Positions 25,609 through 34,394 of a stretch of 44,273 nucleotides of DNA are shown here, one piece after another. The stretch is from NCBI GenBank assembly GCA_021818125.1, contig JAKAFG010000001.1:1-44273 (forward strand), read 5' to 3'. The notes beneath the pieces are model-generated. The model had not been told where the DNA came from and ran no database searches. It saw only the letters and a list, made by a program, of their open reading frames with translations. Each line of letters starts with the position of its first letter. Position 1 is the first letter of the stretch. The DNA is from Pseudomonadota bacterium (lineage in GTDB: Bacteria; Pseudomonadota; Gammaproteobacteria; Acidithiobacillales; Acidithiobacillaceae). The position numbers and the translations under genes are program-made.

Positions 25609-26032
25609 TCCGGCAGCGGTGAAGGCGGCGGTTAGTGTGGATGCCGGCTTGCGTGACCGCTGGCGCCGGGAGTGGGGCTTGCTCATGGATCTGGCGGTCT
25701 GGGGAGATCTGCGCAGCAGCCAGATCGGCTTATCGGGCAAGTTGCACAAACGGGTGCTCGAATTCGGGGAACGCCTGCGCTCCTATGGAAGTGACCGGAG
25801 TTGGATTCCACACCCCCGGGAACAAATCAAGAATGCCCTGAGCACCAGTCTGCAGACCCGTGAGTCGCTGGAAAAGGTCAGCGAAATTGCAGACCAGCTT
25901 AGCGACGGGGCAGACCTTGCCTCCTTACGGGCGATGTGGGAGGCCATAAGTGCTGCGTTGATGGCGGACATCGTCATGCGTGAAGAGCGATTGGTGCAGT
26001 TGTTGAACCAGCAGTATCAGGAAGAAGTGTGA
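25598..26032 (+). CDS. hypothetical protein, helical, 144 residues
   Basis: I do not recognise this protein. It starts at the ATG 25598 (MDFDPAAVKAAVSVDAGLRD), 11 bases inside murU, and reads without signal peptide or membrane segment. The sequence is largely helix-forming, with a charged first half (DRWRREWGLLMDLAVW) and Glu/Leu-rich stretches (ESLEKVSEIADQLSD, REERLVQLLNQQYQEE) that could form short coiled coils. There are no cysteines. The overlap argues that it is really translated with amgK-murU. Function unknown; cytoplasmic location inferred. Confidence 0.7.
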   Translation: MDFDPAAVKAAVSVDAGLRDRWRREWGLLMDLAVWGDLRSSQIGLSGKLHKRVLEFGERLRSYGSDRSWIPHPREQIKNALSTSLQTRESLEKVSEIADQLSDGADLASLRAMWEAISAALMADIVMREERLVQLLNQQYQEEV

Positions 26033-26063
26033 TCCAACCCTATTCAGGTTAACCAGCATATTT

Positions 26064-26342
26064 ATGAAGATTGTGTACGCCTTGGTTGTTATCGGTGCTC
26101 TTGCGCTCTTTGCCTTGCTCTTATGGTGGGCACGCGGGCAGGTAGGCGATGCTGCAGCCCCCCATGACAGTACGGGTTGGTACGCCCGGCATCCTGACGC
26201 GCTGGCTGCCGAAAACCTGAAATGCTGGAAATTGCTGCAGAACGCTTCATTTGCGGATGTGGACAAGGTCATGACCGCGCATCCCCACTGCCGTGCGGTC
26301 TATGAAGCCATCCAGAGGCAGAATCCCGCCCATGCGAATTGA
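26064..26342 (+). CDS. hypothetical membrane-anchored small protein
   Basis: This 92-residue product has one N-terminal hydrophobic segment (IVYALVVIGALALFALLLWW) followed by about 65 hydrophilic residues, probably periplasmic. Two Cys (NLKCWKLL and HPHCRAVY) sit about 30 residues apart and could form a disulfide. It lies between the murU-linked unknown gene and kdsD on the same strand, with gaps of 31 and 9 bases, so it may belong to the same transcript. I do not recognise a family; the coding call rests on its placement and the clear membrane-anchor layout. Confidence 0.65.
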   Translation: MKIVYALVVIGALALFALLLWWARGQVGDAAAPHDSTGWYARHPDALAAENLKCWKLLQNASFADVDKVMTAHPHCRAVYEAIQRQNPAHAN

Positions 26343-26351
26343 CGACTGCCG

Positions 26352-27338
26352 GTGACTGAATTGACCGTAACGCCAGAAAGTCTGCTGGCCACCGGCCGGG
26401 ATGTGTTGCGCCTGGAGGCGGCGGCGGTGGCGGCACTGGAAGCGCGTCTTGACGCGGATTTTGTGGGGGCTTGCGAGCTCCTGCTGAATTGCCCCGGCCG
26501 TATCGTCGTTAGTGGCATGGGTAAGTCCGGGATTATCGCCAAAAAAATCGCAGCGACTTTGGCCAGTACTGGCAGCCCCGCCCTTTTCCTGCATCCCGCC
26601 GAAGGCAGCCACGGCGATCTGGGTATGCTCACCCGTCAGGATTGCCTGCTCGCTCTCTCCAACTCCGGGGAGACCGCCGAACTTCTGGCTATTTTGCCAG
26701 TGGTCAAACGCCTCGCGGTGCCCCTGATCGCCATGACCGGTAACCCGCAGTCCACCCTGGCGCGCAGTGCCGCCGTGCATCTCAACTGCAGTGTGGCGCG
26801 GGAGGCCTGCCCTCTCAACCTGGCGCCCACGGCATCGACGACAGCAACCTTGGCCATGGGTGATGCCCTGGCTATGGCGCTTTTACAGGCGCGCGGTTTT
26901 TCGGCAGATGATTTCGCCCTGTCTCATCCCGGTGGCAGCCTCGGCAAACGCCTGCTGCTGCGGGTGCGGGATGTGATGCACCGGGGCATCAGTCTGCCTA
27001 AGGTACGGGAGGATACGCCGTTATGCGAAGCCGTACTGGAAATGAGCAGCAAGGGGCTGGGAATGACGGCAGTGGTGGACGCGGAAGACCGGGTGCTGGG
27101 GATTTTTACCGACGGTGATTTACGCCGTGCCTTCGCGCGGCGCCAGGATATCTGGGAACAGCCTATGGCTGAACTGGCTCATGCCAAACCGGCCACTATT
27201 ACTGCCGAAGCCCTTGCTGCTGAAGCCCTTGCCCTTATGGAAAATAATCGCATCGGTGCGCTTCTGGTCACCGATGGTGAGGCGCGGCTGATTGGCGCGT
27301 TGAATATGCACGATTTGTTGCGCGCAGGCATTGTATGA
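26352..27338 (+). CDS. kdsD: arabinose-5-phosphate isomerase (Kdo synthesis)
   Basis: This 328-residue protein converts ribulose-5-phosphate to arabinose-5-phosphate, the Kdo precursor. It has an N-terminal SIS domain (RIVVSGMGKSGIIAKKIAAT, HPAEGSHGDLGM, LSNSGETAELL, SHPGGSLGKRLLLRV). Two C-terminal CBS domains follow (VRDVMHRGISLP, and DGDLRRAFARRQD). The likely start is the GTG at 26352. Its stop overlaps kdsC as ATGA, and the order kdsD-kdsC-lptC-lptA-lptB matches E. coli. Confidence 0.94.
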   Translation: MTELTVTPESLLATGRDVLRLEAAAVAALEARLDADFVGACELLLNCPGRIVVSGMGKSGIIAKKIAATLASTGSPALFLHPAEGSHGDLGMLTRQDCLLALSNSGETAELLAILPVVKRLAVPLIAMTGNPQSTLARSAAVHLNCSVAREACPLNLAPTASTTATLAMGDALAMALLQARGFSADDFALSHPGGSLGKRLLLRVRDVMHRGISLPKVREDTPLCEAVLEMSSKGLGMTAVVDAEDRVLGIFTDGDLRRAFARRQDIWEQPMAELAHAKPATITAEALAAEALALMENNRIGALLVTDGEARLIGALNMHDLLRAGIV

Positions 27339-27889
27339 ATGAATTGATGTCGACTGACACAGATTTGTTGACGCGCGCTGCCGGGGTCCGCTTGCTGATT
27401 CTGGATGTGGATGGCGTGTTGACCGATGGCCGCTTATTTTTTGACGATGATGGCAAGGAGAGTAAAGCCTTTCATGTGCGGGATGGTTACGGCATCAAGC
27501 TCGTGCAGGAACTGGCTATAGAGGTTGCCATCGTTACCGCGCGCTATTCCCCGGCAGTTGCCCATCGCGCCCATGATCTGGGCGTCAAGCGGATTCACCA
27601 AGGCTGTTTGGACAAGAATCTGGCCTACACGGAGCTCAAAATCGCCCTCGACCTGGATGACGCCGAGGTAGCTTATATGGGAGATGATCTTATTGATCTG
27701 CCCATTCTTACCCGCGTTGGTCTGGCGACTGCTCCGGCTGATGCGCACCCGGAGGTCGGTTGTCGAGTACACTGGCAGAGCGTGCAACGGGGTGGTCGTG
27801 GTGCGGTGCGGGAGCTCTGCGAGCTGATTCTGCAGGCACAGGGGTACTGGCCAGCAGTCATCGCCAGGGCTGTTGGAGCGCTGTCTTGA
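27335..27889 (+). CDS. kdsC: 3-deoxy-D-manno-octulosonate 8-phosphate phosphatase
   Basis: This 184-residue HAD phosphatase has the nucleophile motif LLILDVDGVLTDG (Asp24, Asp26), the Lys region HQGCLDKNLAY, and the last HAD motif VAYMGDDLIDLPIL. It releases Kdo from Kdo-8-phosphate. No membrane segment or cap domain is present, typical of tetrameric KdsC. It is coupled to kdsD by ATGA overlap. Confidence 0.95.
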   Translation: MNELMSTDTDLLTRAAGVRLLILDVDGVLTDGRLFFDDDGKESKAFHVRDGYGIKLVQELAIEVAIVTARYSPAVAHRAHDLGVKRIHQGCLDKNLAYTELKIALDLDDAEVAYMGDDLIDLPILTRVGLATAPADAHPEVGCRVHWQSVQRGGRGAVRELCELILQAQGYWPAVIARAVGALS

Positions 27890-27914
27890 TCACCAATCAA
27901 TCCGAGAGTTGGCC

Positions 27915-28484
27915 ATGTCGCGTAAGCTGATACCGGGTTTCCGCGCCCCCGGCTTGGGTCTGTCTCTGCTGTTGCTTGTCCTCGCGGCGCTGGTGTGGTG
28001 GTCCTGGCCACAGCATCCCCTGCCCCTGCCGCCCATTGACTGGCATGGTCAAATCCATAAGGGGGATCAGGCGGCCGAAGACGTGGTCATGCGCCAGTAC
28101 ACGGCAACCGGGAAACTGGATTTGCTGGCCACCGCCCAGACTGCCTATCACGAGCCGAGTGCCGATCAAACCATACTTAGCCAGGTTACCGTTGAGCGGT
28201 TCAAGCCGGGACAGCAGACGCATCTGCGTGCCAATCAGGGCATAGTAGATGGTCACAGCCACCTGATTACCTTATGGGGGAACGTTATTGGCACCTTGCA
28301 ACCGGACACCCGCCTGCTCACCGAAAAGGTGTACTATGATGCGCAAACGGGCATTATTACGTCCAAAGAGCCGGTACGGCTGGAACGGGGTCAAGACTGG
28401 ATGACCGGGGTAGGTCTTTGGGCTTCGGTAAAAACCCAAGAGGTGAATATTTTGCATGATGTGCGTGGCATGTATGTCCCATAG
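27915..28484 (+). CDS. lptC: LPS export ABC transporter periplasmic protein LptC
   Basis: This 189-residue protein has a single N-terminal membrane anchor (LGLSLLLLVLAALVWWSW) followed by a periplasmic beta-jellyroll domain typical of LptC: MRQYTATGKLDLLATAQTAY, the VTVERFKPGQQTHLRANQG stretch and LWGNVIGTL. It bridges the inner-membrane LptBFG complex and LptA. The ATG at 27915 has GAGAG upstream. The gene sits between kdsC and lptA as usual. Confidence 0.88.
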   Translation: MSRKLIPGFRAPGLGLSLLLLVLAALVWWSWPQHPLPLPPIDWHGQIHKGDQAAEDVVMRQYTATGKLDLLATAQTAYHEPSADQTILSQVTVERFKPGQQTHLRANQGIVDGHSHLITLWGNVIGTLQPDTRLLTEKVYYDAQTGIITSKEPVRLERGQDWMTGVGLWASVKTQEVNILHDVRGMYVP

Positions 28485-29004
28485 GCGATTTTCTTTCCGG
28501 CGATTCTGGCCCTTCTTGCTCATGGTTGTTTCTGCCACCGCCTCGGCCGCACCGGTTGCGGAGCAGGGGCTGGGCAAAGGCCCTATTCAGATTAGCGCCG
28601 ACGCGCTGCATGGTGAGAACAAACCGCAGCAGCAGGCCGTCTATACCGGGAACGTGGTTATGACCCAAGGCGATGTGCTTGTACATGCCGATAAGCTCAC
28701 TATTGTAGCGGCCGGTGGCAAGGTGCAGCAGGCCACGGCGGTGGGGAACCCGGTTACCTTCACCATGCCCAGTGCCCAGCGCCACGGCTATGGTAACACC
28801 CTGGTCTATAAACCGGGCAGCGGCGAAATTGTGCTCATCGGCAATGCCCATCTCTGGCAGAAAAAAAACGAGATCAGTGGTCAGCAGGTCACCTATTTCC
28901 TGCAGACGCAGAAGACTTCCGTCACTGCGGCCCCCGGTCAGCGGGTACAGTCGATCTTCTATCCCGCAGCGGCGAATCACGCCACCGGCGGTGGGAGGCC
29001 ATGA
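28456..29004 (+). CDS. lptA: LPS transport periplasmic protein LptA
   Basis: This 182-residue protein has a signal peptide (SFRRFWPFLLMVVSATASAA) and the OstA/LptA beta-jellyroll: PIQISADALHGENKPQQQAV, YTGNVVMTQGDVLVHADKLT, ATAVGNPVTFTM and VTYFLQTQK. It forms the periplasmic bridge carrying LPS to LptD, encoded elsewhere in this window. The start at 28456 has AGAGGTG about 11 bases upstream and overlaps lptC; an alternative ATG at 28474 also gives a good signal peptide. Confidence 0.9.
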   Translation: MMCVACMSHRRFSFRRFWPFLLMVVSATASAAPVAEQGLGKGPIQISADALHGENKPQQQAVYTGNVVMTQGDVLVHADKLTIVAAGGKVQQATAVGNPVTFTMPSAQRHGYGNTLVYKPGSGEIVLIGNAHLWQKKNEISGQQVTYFLQTQKTSVTAAPGQRVQSIFYPAAANHATGGGRP

Positions 29005-29726
29005 GCGGACTGTTGCAGGCGCAATCCCTGTTCAAGTCGTACCGGCGGCGGGCTGTGGTGCGCGACGTTTCGGTGCAGGTGGCCGCAGGCGAGGTGGTGG
29101 GACTGCTCGGTCCTAATGGAGCGGGGAAAACCACAACCTTTTACATGATGGTCGGATTGGTGCGTCCCGATCGCGGTCATATTTTTCTGCAACAGCGCGA
29201 TATCACCGCGCTGCCTATGCACGAACGTGCCCGCATGGGGCTGGGTTACCTCCCCCAGGAGCCCTCCGTTTTCCGCCAGATGAGTGCTGCTGACAATGTC
29301 CTTGCCGTGTTGGAAACCTTGCCGTTGAGCAAGGTCGAGCGGCAAGAACGCCTGGAACAATTGCTCAGTGATCTCCACCTCCATCCGTTGCGTGACACCA
29401 AAGGACACAGCCTTTCCGGTGGTGAGCGGCGGCGTGTGGAAATTGCGCGGGCGCTGGCCATGAGCCCGCGTTTTATTTTGCTGGATGAACCCTTCGCTGG
29501 TATCGATCCCATTTCTGTGCTGGAAATTCAACGGCTCATCCAGGATTTGCGTGGGCGTGGCATCGGCATTCTGATTACCGACCATAATGTGCGCGAGACA
29601 TTAGGCATTTGCGAACGCGCCTATATACTGCATGATGGCAAGGTCCTGACGGCAGGTAGTCCGCAGGAAATTGTTGATGATCCCATGGTGCGGCAGGTTT
29701 ACCTGGGAGACCAGTTTCAAATCTGA
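29001..29726 (+). CDS. lptB: LPS export ABC transporter ATP-binding protein LptB
   Basis: This 241-residue ATPase powers LPS extraction. It carries Walker A GLLGPNGAGKTTTF (37-45), the Q-loop region LGYLPQEPSVFRQM, the signature LSGGERRRVEIARAL, Walker B FILLDEPFAGIDPIS and the H-loop ILITDHNVRETL. It overlaps lptA as ATGA and is followed after a few bases by rpoN. Confidence 0.97.
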   Translation: MSGLLQAQSLFKSYRRRAVVRDVSVQVAAGEVVGLLGPNGAGKTTTFYMMVGLVRPDRGHIFLQQRDITALPMHERARMGLGYLPQEPSVFRQMSAADNVLAVLETLPLSKVERQERLEQLLSDLHLHPLRDTKGHSLSGGERRRVEIARALAMSPRFILLDEPFAGIDPISVLEIQRLIQDLRGRGIGILITDHNVRETLGICERAYILHDGKVLTAGSPQEIVDDPMVRQVYLGDQFQI

Positions 29727-29738
29727 TTTTTGGAAATT

Positions 29739-31160
29739 ATGAAACAAGGCTTAGAACTCAAGCTCGGCCAGCATCTGGCCATGACCCCGCAACTGCAACA
29801 GGCGATTCGTCTGCTGCAGTTGTCTACGCTTGATTTGCAGCAGGAAGTTCAAAGTATGCTGGAAAGTAATCCGTTGCTTGATGAAGAAACGGGAGACGAC
29901 GGCGGCGGGCCGGTCCCGGAGACGCTTGAGCCTCCTTCCGAAGACCGTCAACTGGATCTGGCGGCTGAGGATACGCTGCCTGACGAATTGCCTGTAGACA
30001 GTCAGTGGGATGATGTCTTTGATCTGGGTACGTCGGGCTCTGGCAGCGCTGCTGACGAAGATCTGCCGGATTTTGAATCGCGTAACAGCCACAGCCAAAG
30101 CTTGCAGGACTATCTCCGCTGGCAGGCTGATATGACGCACTTCAGTCCTGACGAGCGCAACATGGCGGAGTTAATCATTGACGCCATTGATGAGCGCGGT
30201 TATCTGGCGGAAAGCCTGGAAGAACTCGCCGTCAATATGAATGTGCAAGAAGATGCGCTGTTGGCCGTGTTGCTGCGCGTACAAGACTTCGACCCGCCGG
30301 GCGTTGGCGCACGTGATCTCAGCGAGTGCCTCTTGCTACAGCTAAAACAGATGGTCGAAGGGGGGGCGCCCGTATTGCTCGCCCAACGGATTGTGAAGGA
30401 TCACCTGCAGGCACTGGCACGCCACGATTACCCGCGTCTGTGTGCGGCTCTGGGGGTGGATGAGGAGGCATTGCGTGCAGCGATGGCGCTGATTTCCGCA
30501 CTGAATCCCAAGCCGGGTGAAGAGGTGGGTGCGGAGAGCACCGAGTATGTGATCCCCGACGTGATCGTGCGCTGGACGGGTAAGCGCCTGCGCGTAGATA
30601 TGAATCCCGAGGCCATGCCTAAATTACGTATCAATCGTCGTTATGCCGGCATGGCAGGTGGGAAAGATGCGGCGCATAAATATATTCAGGATCAACTCAA
30701 CGAGGCACGCTGGTTTATCAAGAGCCTGCAGAGCCGCCAGGACACCATATTGAAGGTGGCGCGGGCCATTGTCGAACGGCAAAAGGATTTTTTTGCCAGT
30801 GGGCCTGAATCTATGCGGCCCATGGTCCTGCGTCATATCGCCGAGGCAGTAGAAATGCATGAGTCTACGGTATCGCGGGTCACTAATCAGAAATACATGA
30901 TTACGCCCCGCGGTCTCTATGAGTTTAAATACTTTTTCTCCAGTCATGTGGGTACCGACAGTGGCGGTTCCGCGTCGGCCACGGCGATTCGCGCGCTACT
31001 CATCAAGATGACGCAGGCCGAAAGCGCACGTCATCCCCTGAGCGATGCGGAAATTGCCAAGGTGTTGGCCGATCAGGGTATTCAGATTGCGCGGCGGACG
31101 GTGGCCAAGTACCGCGAGGCGGCCAATATTCCTGCTGCGAGCCAGCGTCGTCGTTTGTGA
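29739..31160 (+). CDS. rpoN: RNA polymerase sigma-54 factor
   Basis: This 473-residue protein has all sigma-54 regions. Region I is Gln/Leu-rich (LKLGQHLAMTPQLQQAIRLL). Region II is a long acidic linker (residues about 50-115). The core-binding domain contains RGYLAESLEEL and FDPPGVGARDLSECL. The HTH (ESTVSRVTNQKYM) and the C-terminal RpoN box ARRTVAKYREAANIP read -24 promoters. The ATG at 29739 gives the canonical MKQGLEL start. A near-consensus sigma-54 promoter lies at 39565-39584 in this window. Confidence 0.97.
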   Translation: MKQGLELKLGQHLAMTPQLQQAIRLLQLSTLDLQQEVQSMLESNPLLDEETGDDGGGPVPETLEPPSEDRQLDLAAEDTLPDELPVDSQWDDVFDLGTSGSGSAADEDLPDFESRNSHSQSLQDYLRWQADMTHFSPDERNMAELIIDAIDERGYLAESLEELAVNMNVQEDALLAVLLRVQDFDPPGVGARDLSECLLLQLKQMVEGGAPVLLAQRIVKDHLQALARHDYPRLCAALGVDEEALRAAMALISALNPKPGEEVGAESTEYVIPDVIVRWTGKRLRVDMNPEAMPKLRINRRYAGMAGGKDAAHKYIQDQLNEARWFIKSLQSRQDTILKVARAIVERQKDFFASGPESMRPMVLRHIAEAVEMHESTVSRVTNQKYMITPRGLYEFKYFFSSHVGTDSGGSASATAIRALLIKMTQAESARHPLSDAEIAKVLADQGIQIARRTVAKYREAANIPAASQRRRL

Positions 31161-31271
31161 GTGGATGCCGCCACCAGGGTTTTTTGCCGACGCCGTTGGC
31201 GTTACACTGGAAGCGGACCCCGCAGCGGGGCAGGATTCATAACGATCACATCACTTGGGTAGGAGAGCGCT

Positions 31272-31613
31272 ATGCAAATTACACTTACCGGGCAGCACCT
31301 GGATTTGACGGATGCCATTAAAAACTATGTCGATGAAAAGATTGGACGCCTTGGTCGTTACTTCGACCACGTCATTAACGCCCAGGTGGTGCTGAAGCAC
31401 CTCCCTCACGAAAAGCTGACCAACGTCGTAGATATTACTGTCAATGCCCCAGGGCACGTCTTCCATGCCGAGGTGCATGATGCCGATATGTACGCAGCTA
31501 TAGATCTGGTGGCCGACAAACTGGAGGCGCAGGTGCACAGCTACAAGGAAAAGCTGCAGGATCGCCGTAATGATCACCCCGCTGGTTTGGCAACCATTGC
31601 TGAAGTCGACTGA
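31272..31613 (+). CDS. hpf: ribosome hibernation promoting factor, short form
   Basis: This 113-residue protein of the HPF/RaiA family begins MQITLTGQHLDLTDAIKNYV, with KIGRLGRYFDHVINAQVVL and the MYAAIDLVADKLEAQVHSYK helix. It binds the 30S decoding region in stationary or starved cells. It is the short form without the long-HPF dimerisation domain. TAGGAGAG precedes the ATG. It has its own 111-base upstream gap after rpoN, holding GC-rich palindromes (ACGCC/GGCGT at 31190-31202 and CCCCGC/GCGGGG at 31218-31230). Confidence 0.94.
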   Translation: MQITLTGQHLDLTDAIKNYVDEKIGRLGRYFDHVINAQVVLKHLPHEKLTNVVDITVNAPGHVFHAEVHDADMYAAIDLVADKLEAQVHSYKEKLQDRRNDHPAGLATIAEVD

Positions 31614-31619
31614 ATAGCC

Positions 31620-32066
31620 ATGATGACCCCGCCTCTTGCCCTGACAAATATTCGTATGGATCCGCCTGTGGCCGATGCTGGTGATGTGCTGCAGTCATTG
31701 GCGGAAATCCTGGCAGGGTCTACCGGTCTGTCTGCTGAAGGGATTGCGGCGGCCTTGCAAAGCCGTGAGGCGCAGGGATCTACGGGTATCGGGCATGGGG
31801 TGGCTTTGCCCCATGCCCGGTTAGAGGGTGTGAGTCAGGTAGCTGTTGCTGCGCTGCGCACGGCGCAGGGTATTCCGTTTGCGGCGCCAGACGGGTTGGA
31901 CGTGCGTATATTTTTGGCGGTAGTGGTGCCCAAAGCGGCTGCGACCGCCCATCTGGAGACGCTCTCTGCATTAGCCGCCAAACTCGCGGTGGACGAGGTA
32001 CGCGAAGCACTGATGGAAACCCTGGATCCGCAGGAGTTTTTTCGTTTGTTGACGAGTCCGGCGTAG
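31620..32066 (+). CDS. ptsN: PTS IIA-like nitrogen-regulatory protein PtsN
   Basis: This 148-residue EIIA(Ntr) protein has the phosphorylatable His65 in TGIGHGVALPHARLEG. The residues around it and the fructose/mannitol-type EIIA fold are typical. It receives phosphate from EI-HPr and acts on regulators such as potassium transport and kinases in other bacteria. It begins 7 bases after hpf. HprK and HPr/EI genes lie downstream, so a complete relay can be built here. Confidence 0.94.
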   Translation: MMTPPLALTNIRMDPPVADAGDVLQSLAEILAGSTGLSAEGIAAALQSREAQGSTGIGHGVALPHARLEGVSQVAVAALRTAQGIPFAAPDGLDVRIFLAVVVPKAAATAHLETLSALAAKLAVDEVREALMETLDPQEFFRLLTSPA

Positions 32067-32096
32067 TTTGTACTACAAAGCAGACTGGTTACAGCC

Positions 32097-33053
32097 GTGA
32101 GTGCCGGGCAAGGCAGTGCCATTGAACGACAAATCAGCCTGCGTCGGCTCTATGAAGACCTGGACAGCGAATTGCGCTGGCAGTGTCTGTACCAGCCTGA
32201 GGAAGACCATCATCTCTGCCGAGATTCCTCGGCGGAAGATGATGTGGGTGGGGCGGCACTGGTTGGGTTTTTCAACTTTATCCGGCCACATGCGGTGCAG
32301 ATTGCCGGGGGTTGTGAACTAACCTATCTGCGTGCCCACCCAGAGGCTATTACCCAGTTTCCGCCCCATAAGCTGCGTCTGCTCGTTGTTTGTGAAGGCC
32401 AGATGCTGGATGATCATCTCTATGAAGATCTGAAAGCCCGGCACATTGCCGTGATGGCGACGCCAATGGGCGCAAAAATAGTGCTGGCGCGGGTGCAACA
32501 CTACCTGCATCAGGAGCTGGCGCCCCGCCAGCAGGTGCATGGCGTGCTGGTCGATGTGCTCGGGGTTGGATTGCTTTTGCAGGGCGAAGCCGGCATCGGC
32601 AAGAGCGAACTGGCGCTGGAGCTGGTCAGCCGAGGTCATCGTCTGGTGGCTGATGACAGCGTGCTCTGTATCCGTGAAGCGCCGAATGTGCTGACGGGGC
32701 ATTGCCCGGCCCCGCTGCGTAATTTTCTGGAAGTACGTGGCCTGGGCATTATTAATATCCGGGAATTCTTCGGCGCCGCTGCCATCGTGTGTTCCAAGCG
32801 TATCCGGCTGGTCGTTGAAATCCAGGATATGCGCGATATGGAAATGGCGGATATCGATCGCTTGCAAGGCAAGGTGGATCACCTGGATATTCTCGGAACC
32901 CAATTGCCCCGGTTATGCATGCCTGTTTCTGCGGTGCGCAATTTGGCCGTACTGGTCGAGGCGGCGGCACGCAGCCAGTATGTAAAGGAGTCCGGTGGAG
33001 ATATGCTCGCGGATTTTGAGGCGCAGGTACGATTGAGTGTCGGGGAAGAATGA
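32097..33053 (+). CDS. hprK: HPr kinase/phosphorylase
   Basis: This 318-residue enzyme phosphorylates and dephosphorylates a serine on HPr. Markers are HGVLVDVLGVGLLLQGEAGIG (about 148-168), Walker A GEAGIGKS (163-170) and the family signature LEVRGLGIINIREFFGA (about 211-227). The best start is the GTG at 32097. The target serine is present in the HPr encoded at 34395-34673 (NGKSIMG). The stop overlaps the rapZ start as ATGA. Confidence 0.95.
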   Translation: MSAGQGSAIERQISLRRLYEDLDSELRWQCLYQPEEDHHLCRDSSAEDDVGGAALVGFFNFIRPHAVQIAGGCELTYLRAHPEAITQFPPHKLRLLVVCEGQMLDDHLYEDLKARHIAVMATPMGAKIVLARVQHYLHQELAPRQQVHGVLVDVLGVGLLLQGEAGIGKSELALELVSRGHRLVADDSVLCIREAPNVLTGHCPAPLRNFLEVRGLGIINIREFFGAAAIVCSKRIRLVVEIQDMRDMEMADIDRLQGKVDHLDILGTQLPRLCMPVSAVRNLAVLVEAAARSQYVKESGGDMLADFEAQVRLSVGEE

Positions 33054-33952
33054 TGGCGGAGCGGGACTTTATTATCGTCAGTGGTCTATCCGGTTCAGGA
33101 AAATCTACCGTCCTGCAAGCACTGGAAGACCAAGGTTATTACTGCGTCGATAATCTGCCTGCTACCTTGTTAGTGGAGTTCGGGGCCCAACTGGCGCGGC
33201 GGGATGCCAGCTCCATGCTCGCCGCCGTGAGTATCGACGTGCGCAACCGCGAGTTTCTCGCAGCTCTGCCACAGGCGCTGGCCGAGCTGCGCGAGCGTTA
33301 CGCTTTGCGCCCGCGCATCCTTTTTCTGGAAGCGGATGAGGGTACCTTGTTGCGCCGTTTCAGTGAAACTCGCCGCCGTCATCCCCTCACCGATGACCTC
33401 GCAGCAGCCTTGGGCGAATCGCTGCTCACGGTGTTGCGGCGTGAACGCGAGATGGTCCAACCCCTTGCTGATGTGGCTGACAAGCGCCTCGACACTTCCC
33501 AGATCAATACCCATCAGTTGCGTTTGCGGGTGCAGGCATGGAGTCTGGCGTCGCATCATTACAGCGGCCTGGTCTTGCTGTTGCAGTCTTTTGCCTTCAA
33601 AAAAGGTCTGCCTTTGGATTCCGACTTCGTTTTTGATCTGCGCGCACTGCCCAATCCCCATTATAATCCCGAACTCCGCGCCCTGACGGGTCGTGACACA
33701 CCGGTGCGAGATTTTCTGGAGAAATCTCCAGAGATGGCCCATGCCTTCAATTCTTTGCGCAGCTTCCTGCAGGCATGGCTGGCGCCTTTTGCGCAAGAGC
33801 ACCGTAACTATGTGACGGTTTCTCTGGGTTGTACCGGGGGACAGCATCGCAGCGTATATATGGTGGAGGCATTGGCGCAAATACTTGCCGAAGAAGGGCA
33901 GCGTGTCCTGGTCCAGCATCGGGAACTGGGCATTACCGAGACGCTGACATGA
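33050..33952 (+). CDS. rapZ: RNase adapter protein RapZ (YvcJ/YhbJ family)
   Basis: This 300-residue nucleotide-binding protein has Walker A FIIVSGLSGSGKSTVLQALE, YYCVDNLPATLL, and the C-terminal VSLGCTGGQHRSVYMVE typical of the family. In E. coli RapZ delivers GlmZ sRNA to RNase E and so controls GlmS. Whether GlmY/GlmZ-like RNAs exist in this organism cannot be seen here. Alternative ATG codons are at 33050 and 33053. It is coupled to hprK and to the EIIA gene by overlaps. Confidence 0.95.
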   Translation: MMAERDFIIVSGLSGSGKSTVLQALEDQGYYCVDNLPATLLVEFGAQLARRDASSMLAAVSIDVRNREFLAALPQALAELRERYALRPRILFLEADEGTLLRRFSETRRRHPLTDDLAAALGESLLTVLRREREMVQPLADVADKRLDTSQINTHQLRLRVQAWSLASHHYSGLVLLLQSFAFKKGLPLDSDFVFDLRALPNPHYNPELRALTGRDTPVRDFLEKSPEMAHAFNSLRSFLQAWLAPFAQEHRNYVTVSLGCTGGQHRSVYMVEALAQILAEEGQRVLVQHRELGITETLT

Positions 33953-34365
33953 TTACCATCGTGCTCCTGACCCATGCGGGACTGGGTGAGGCCTTCGCGG
34001 CTGCGCTCCGGCATATTTTCGGAGTTCTGCCGCCCGCCTTGGAGGTGCTGGAAATTTTGCCTGATCAAACTCCGGAGGAAGGCCGTCGGCGTTTGTGGGG
34101 GTTGTTAGAAAAAACGGGTAACGGTGACGCTATATTGATTCTGAATGATCTCTATGGTGCTACCCCCGCTAATCTCATTCCGGCCATTCTCCCGGAGGGC
34201 CGGGTAGCTGCGGTGAGTGGCCTTAATCTGGCGATGCTCCTGCGCGCCTTATCGCGGCGTGGTGAAGGACTGGCGGCAGCACGTCAGGGTGCTCTGGAAG
34301 GCGGCATCCAGGGTGTCGTCGATATTCTCGAACAGCGACCGCGACTATGCTCTGAGGATACCTGA
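33949..34365 (+). CDS. PTS mannose-type EIIA domain protein
   Basis: This 138-residue protein is a stand-alone EIIA of the mannose family, with the phosphorylation site His9 in IVLLTHAGLGEAF and the segments AILILNDLYGATPANLI and VSGLNLAMLLRAL. In E. coli the equivalent domain is fused to EIIB and feeds a sugar permease; here there is no EIIB, EIIC or EIID. It overlaps rapZ as ATGA and precedes ptsH. Role most likely regulatory (inference). Confidence 0.9.
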   Translation: MITIVLLTHAGLGEAFAAALRHIFGVLPPALEVLEILPDQTPEEGRRRLWGLLEKTGNGDAILILNDLYGATPANLIPAILPEGRVAAVSGLNLAMLLRALSRRGEGLAAARQGALEGGIQGVVDILEQRPRLCSEDT

Positions 34366-34394
34366 GTGATTTTTGTTCATGAGAAGAGAGGCAA

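Noticed and set aside
31190..31230. TTGGCG...CTGG before hpf as a sigma-54 promoter
   Set aside because: The invariant GC of the -12 box is missing at the required 10-base distance from GG.
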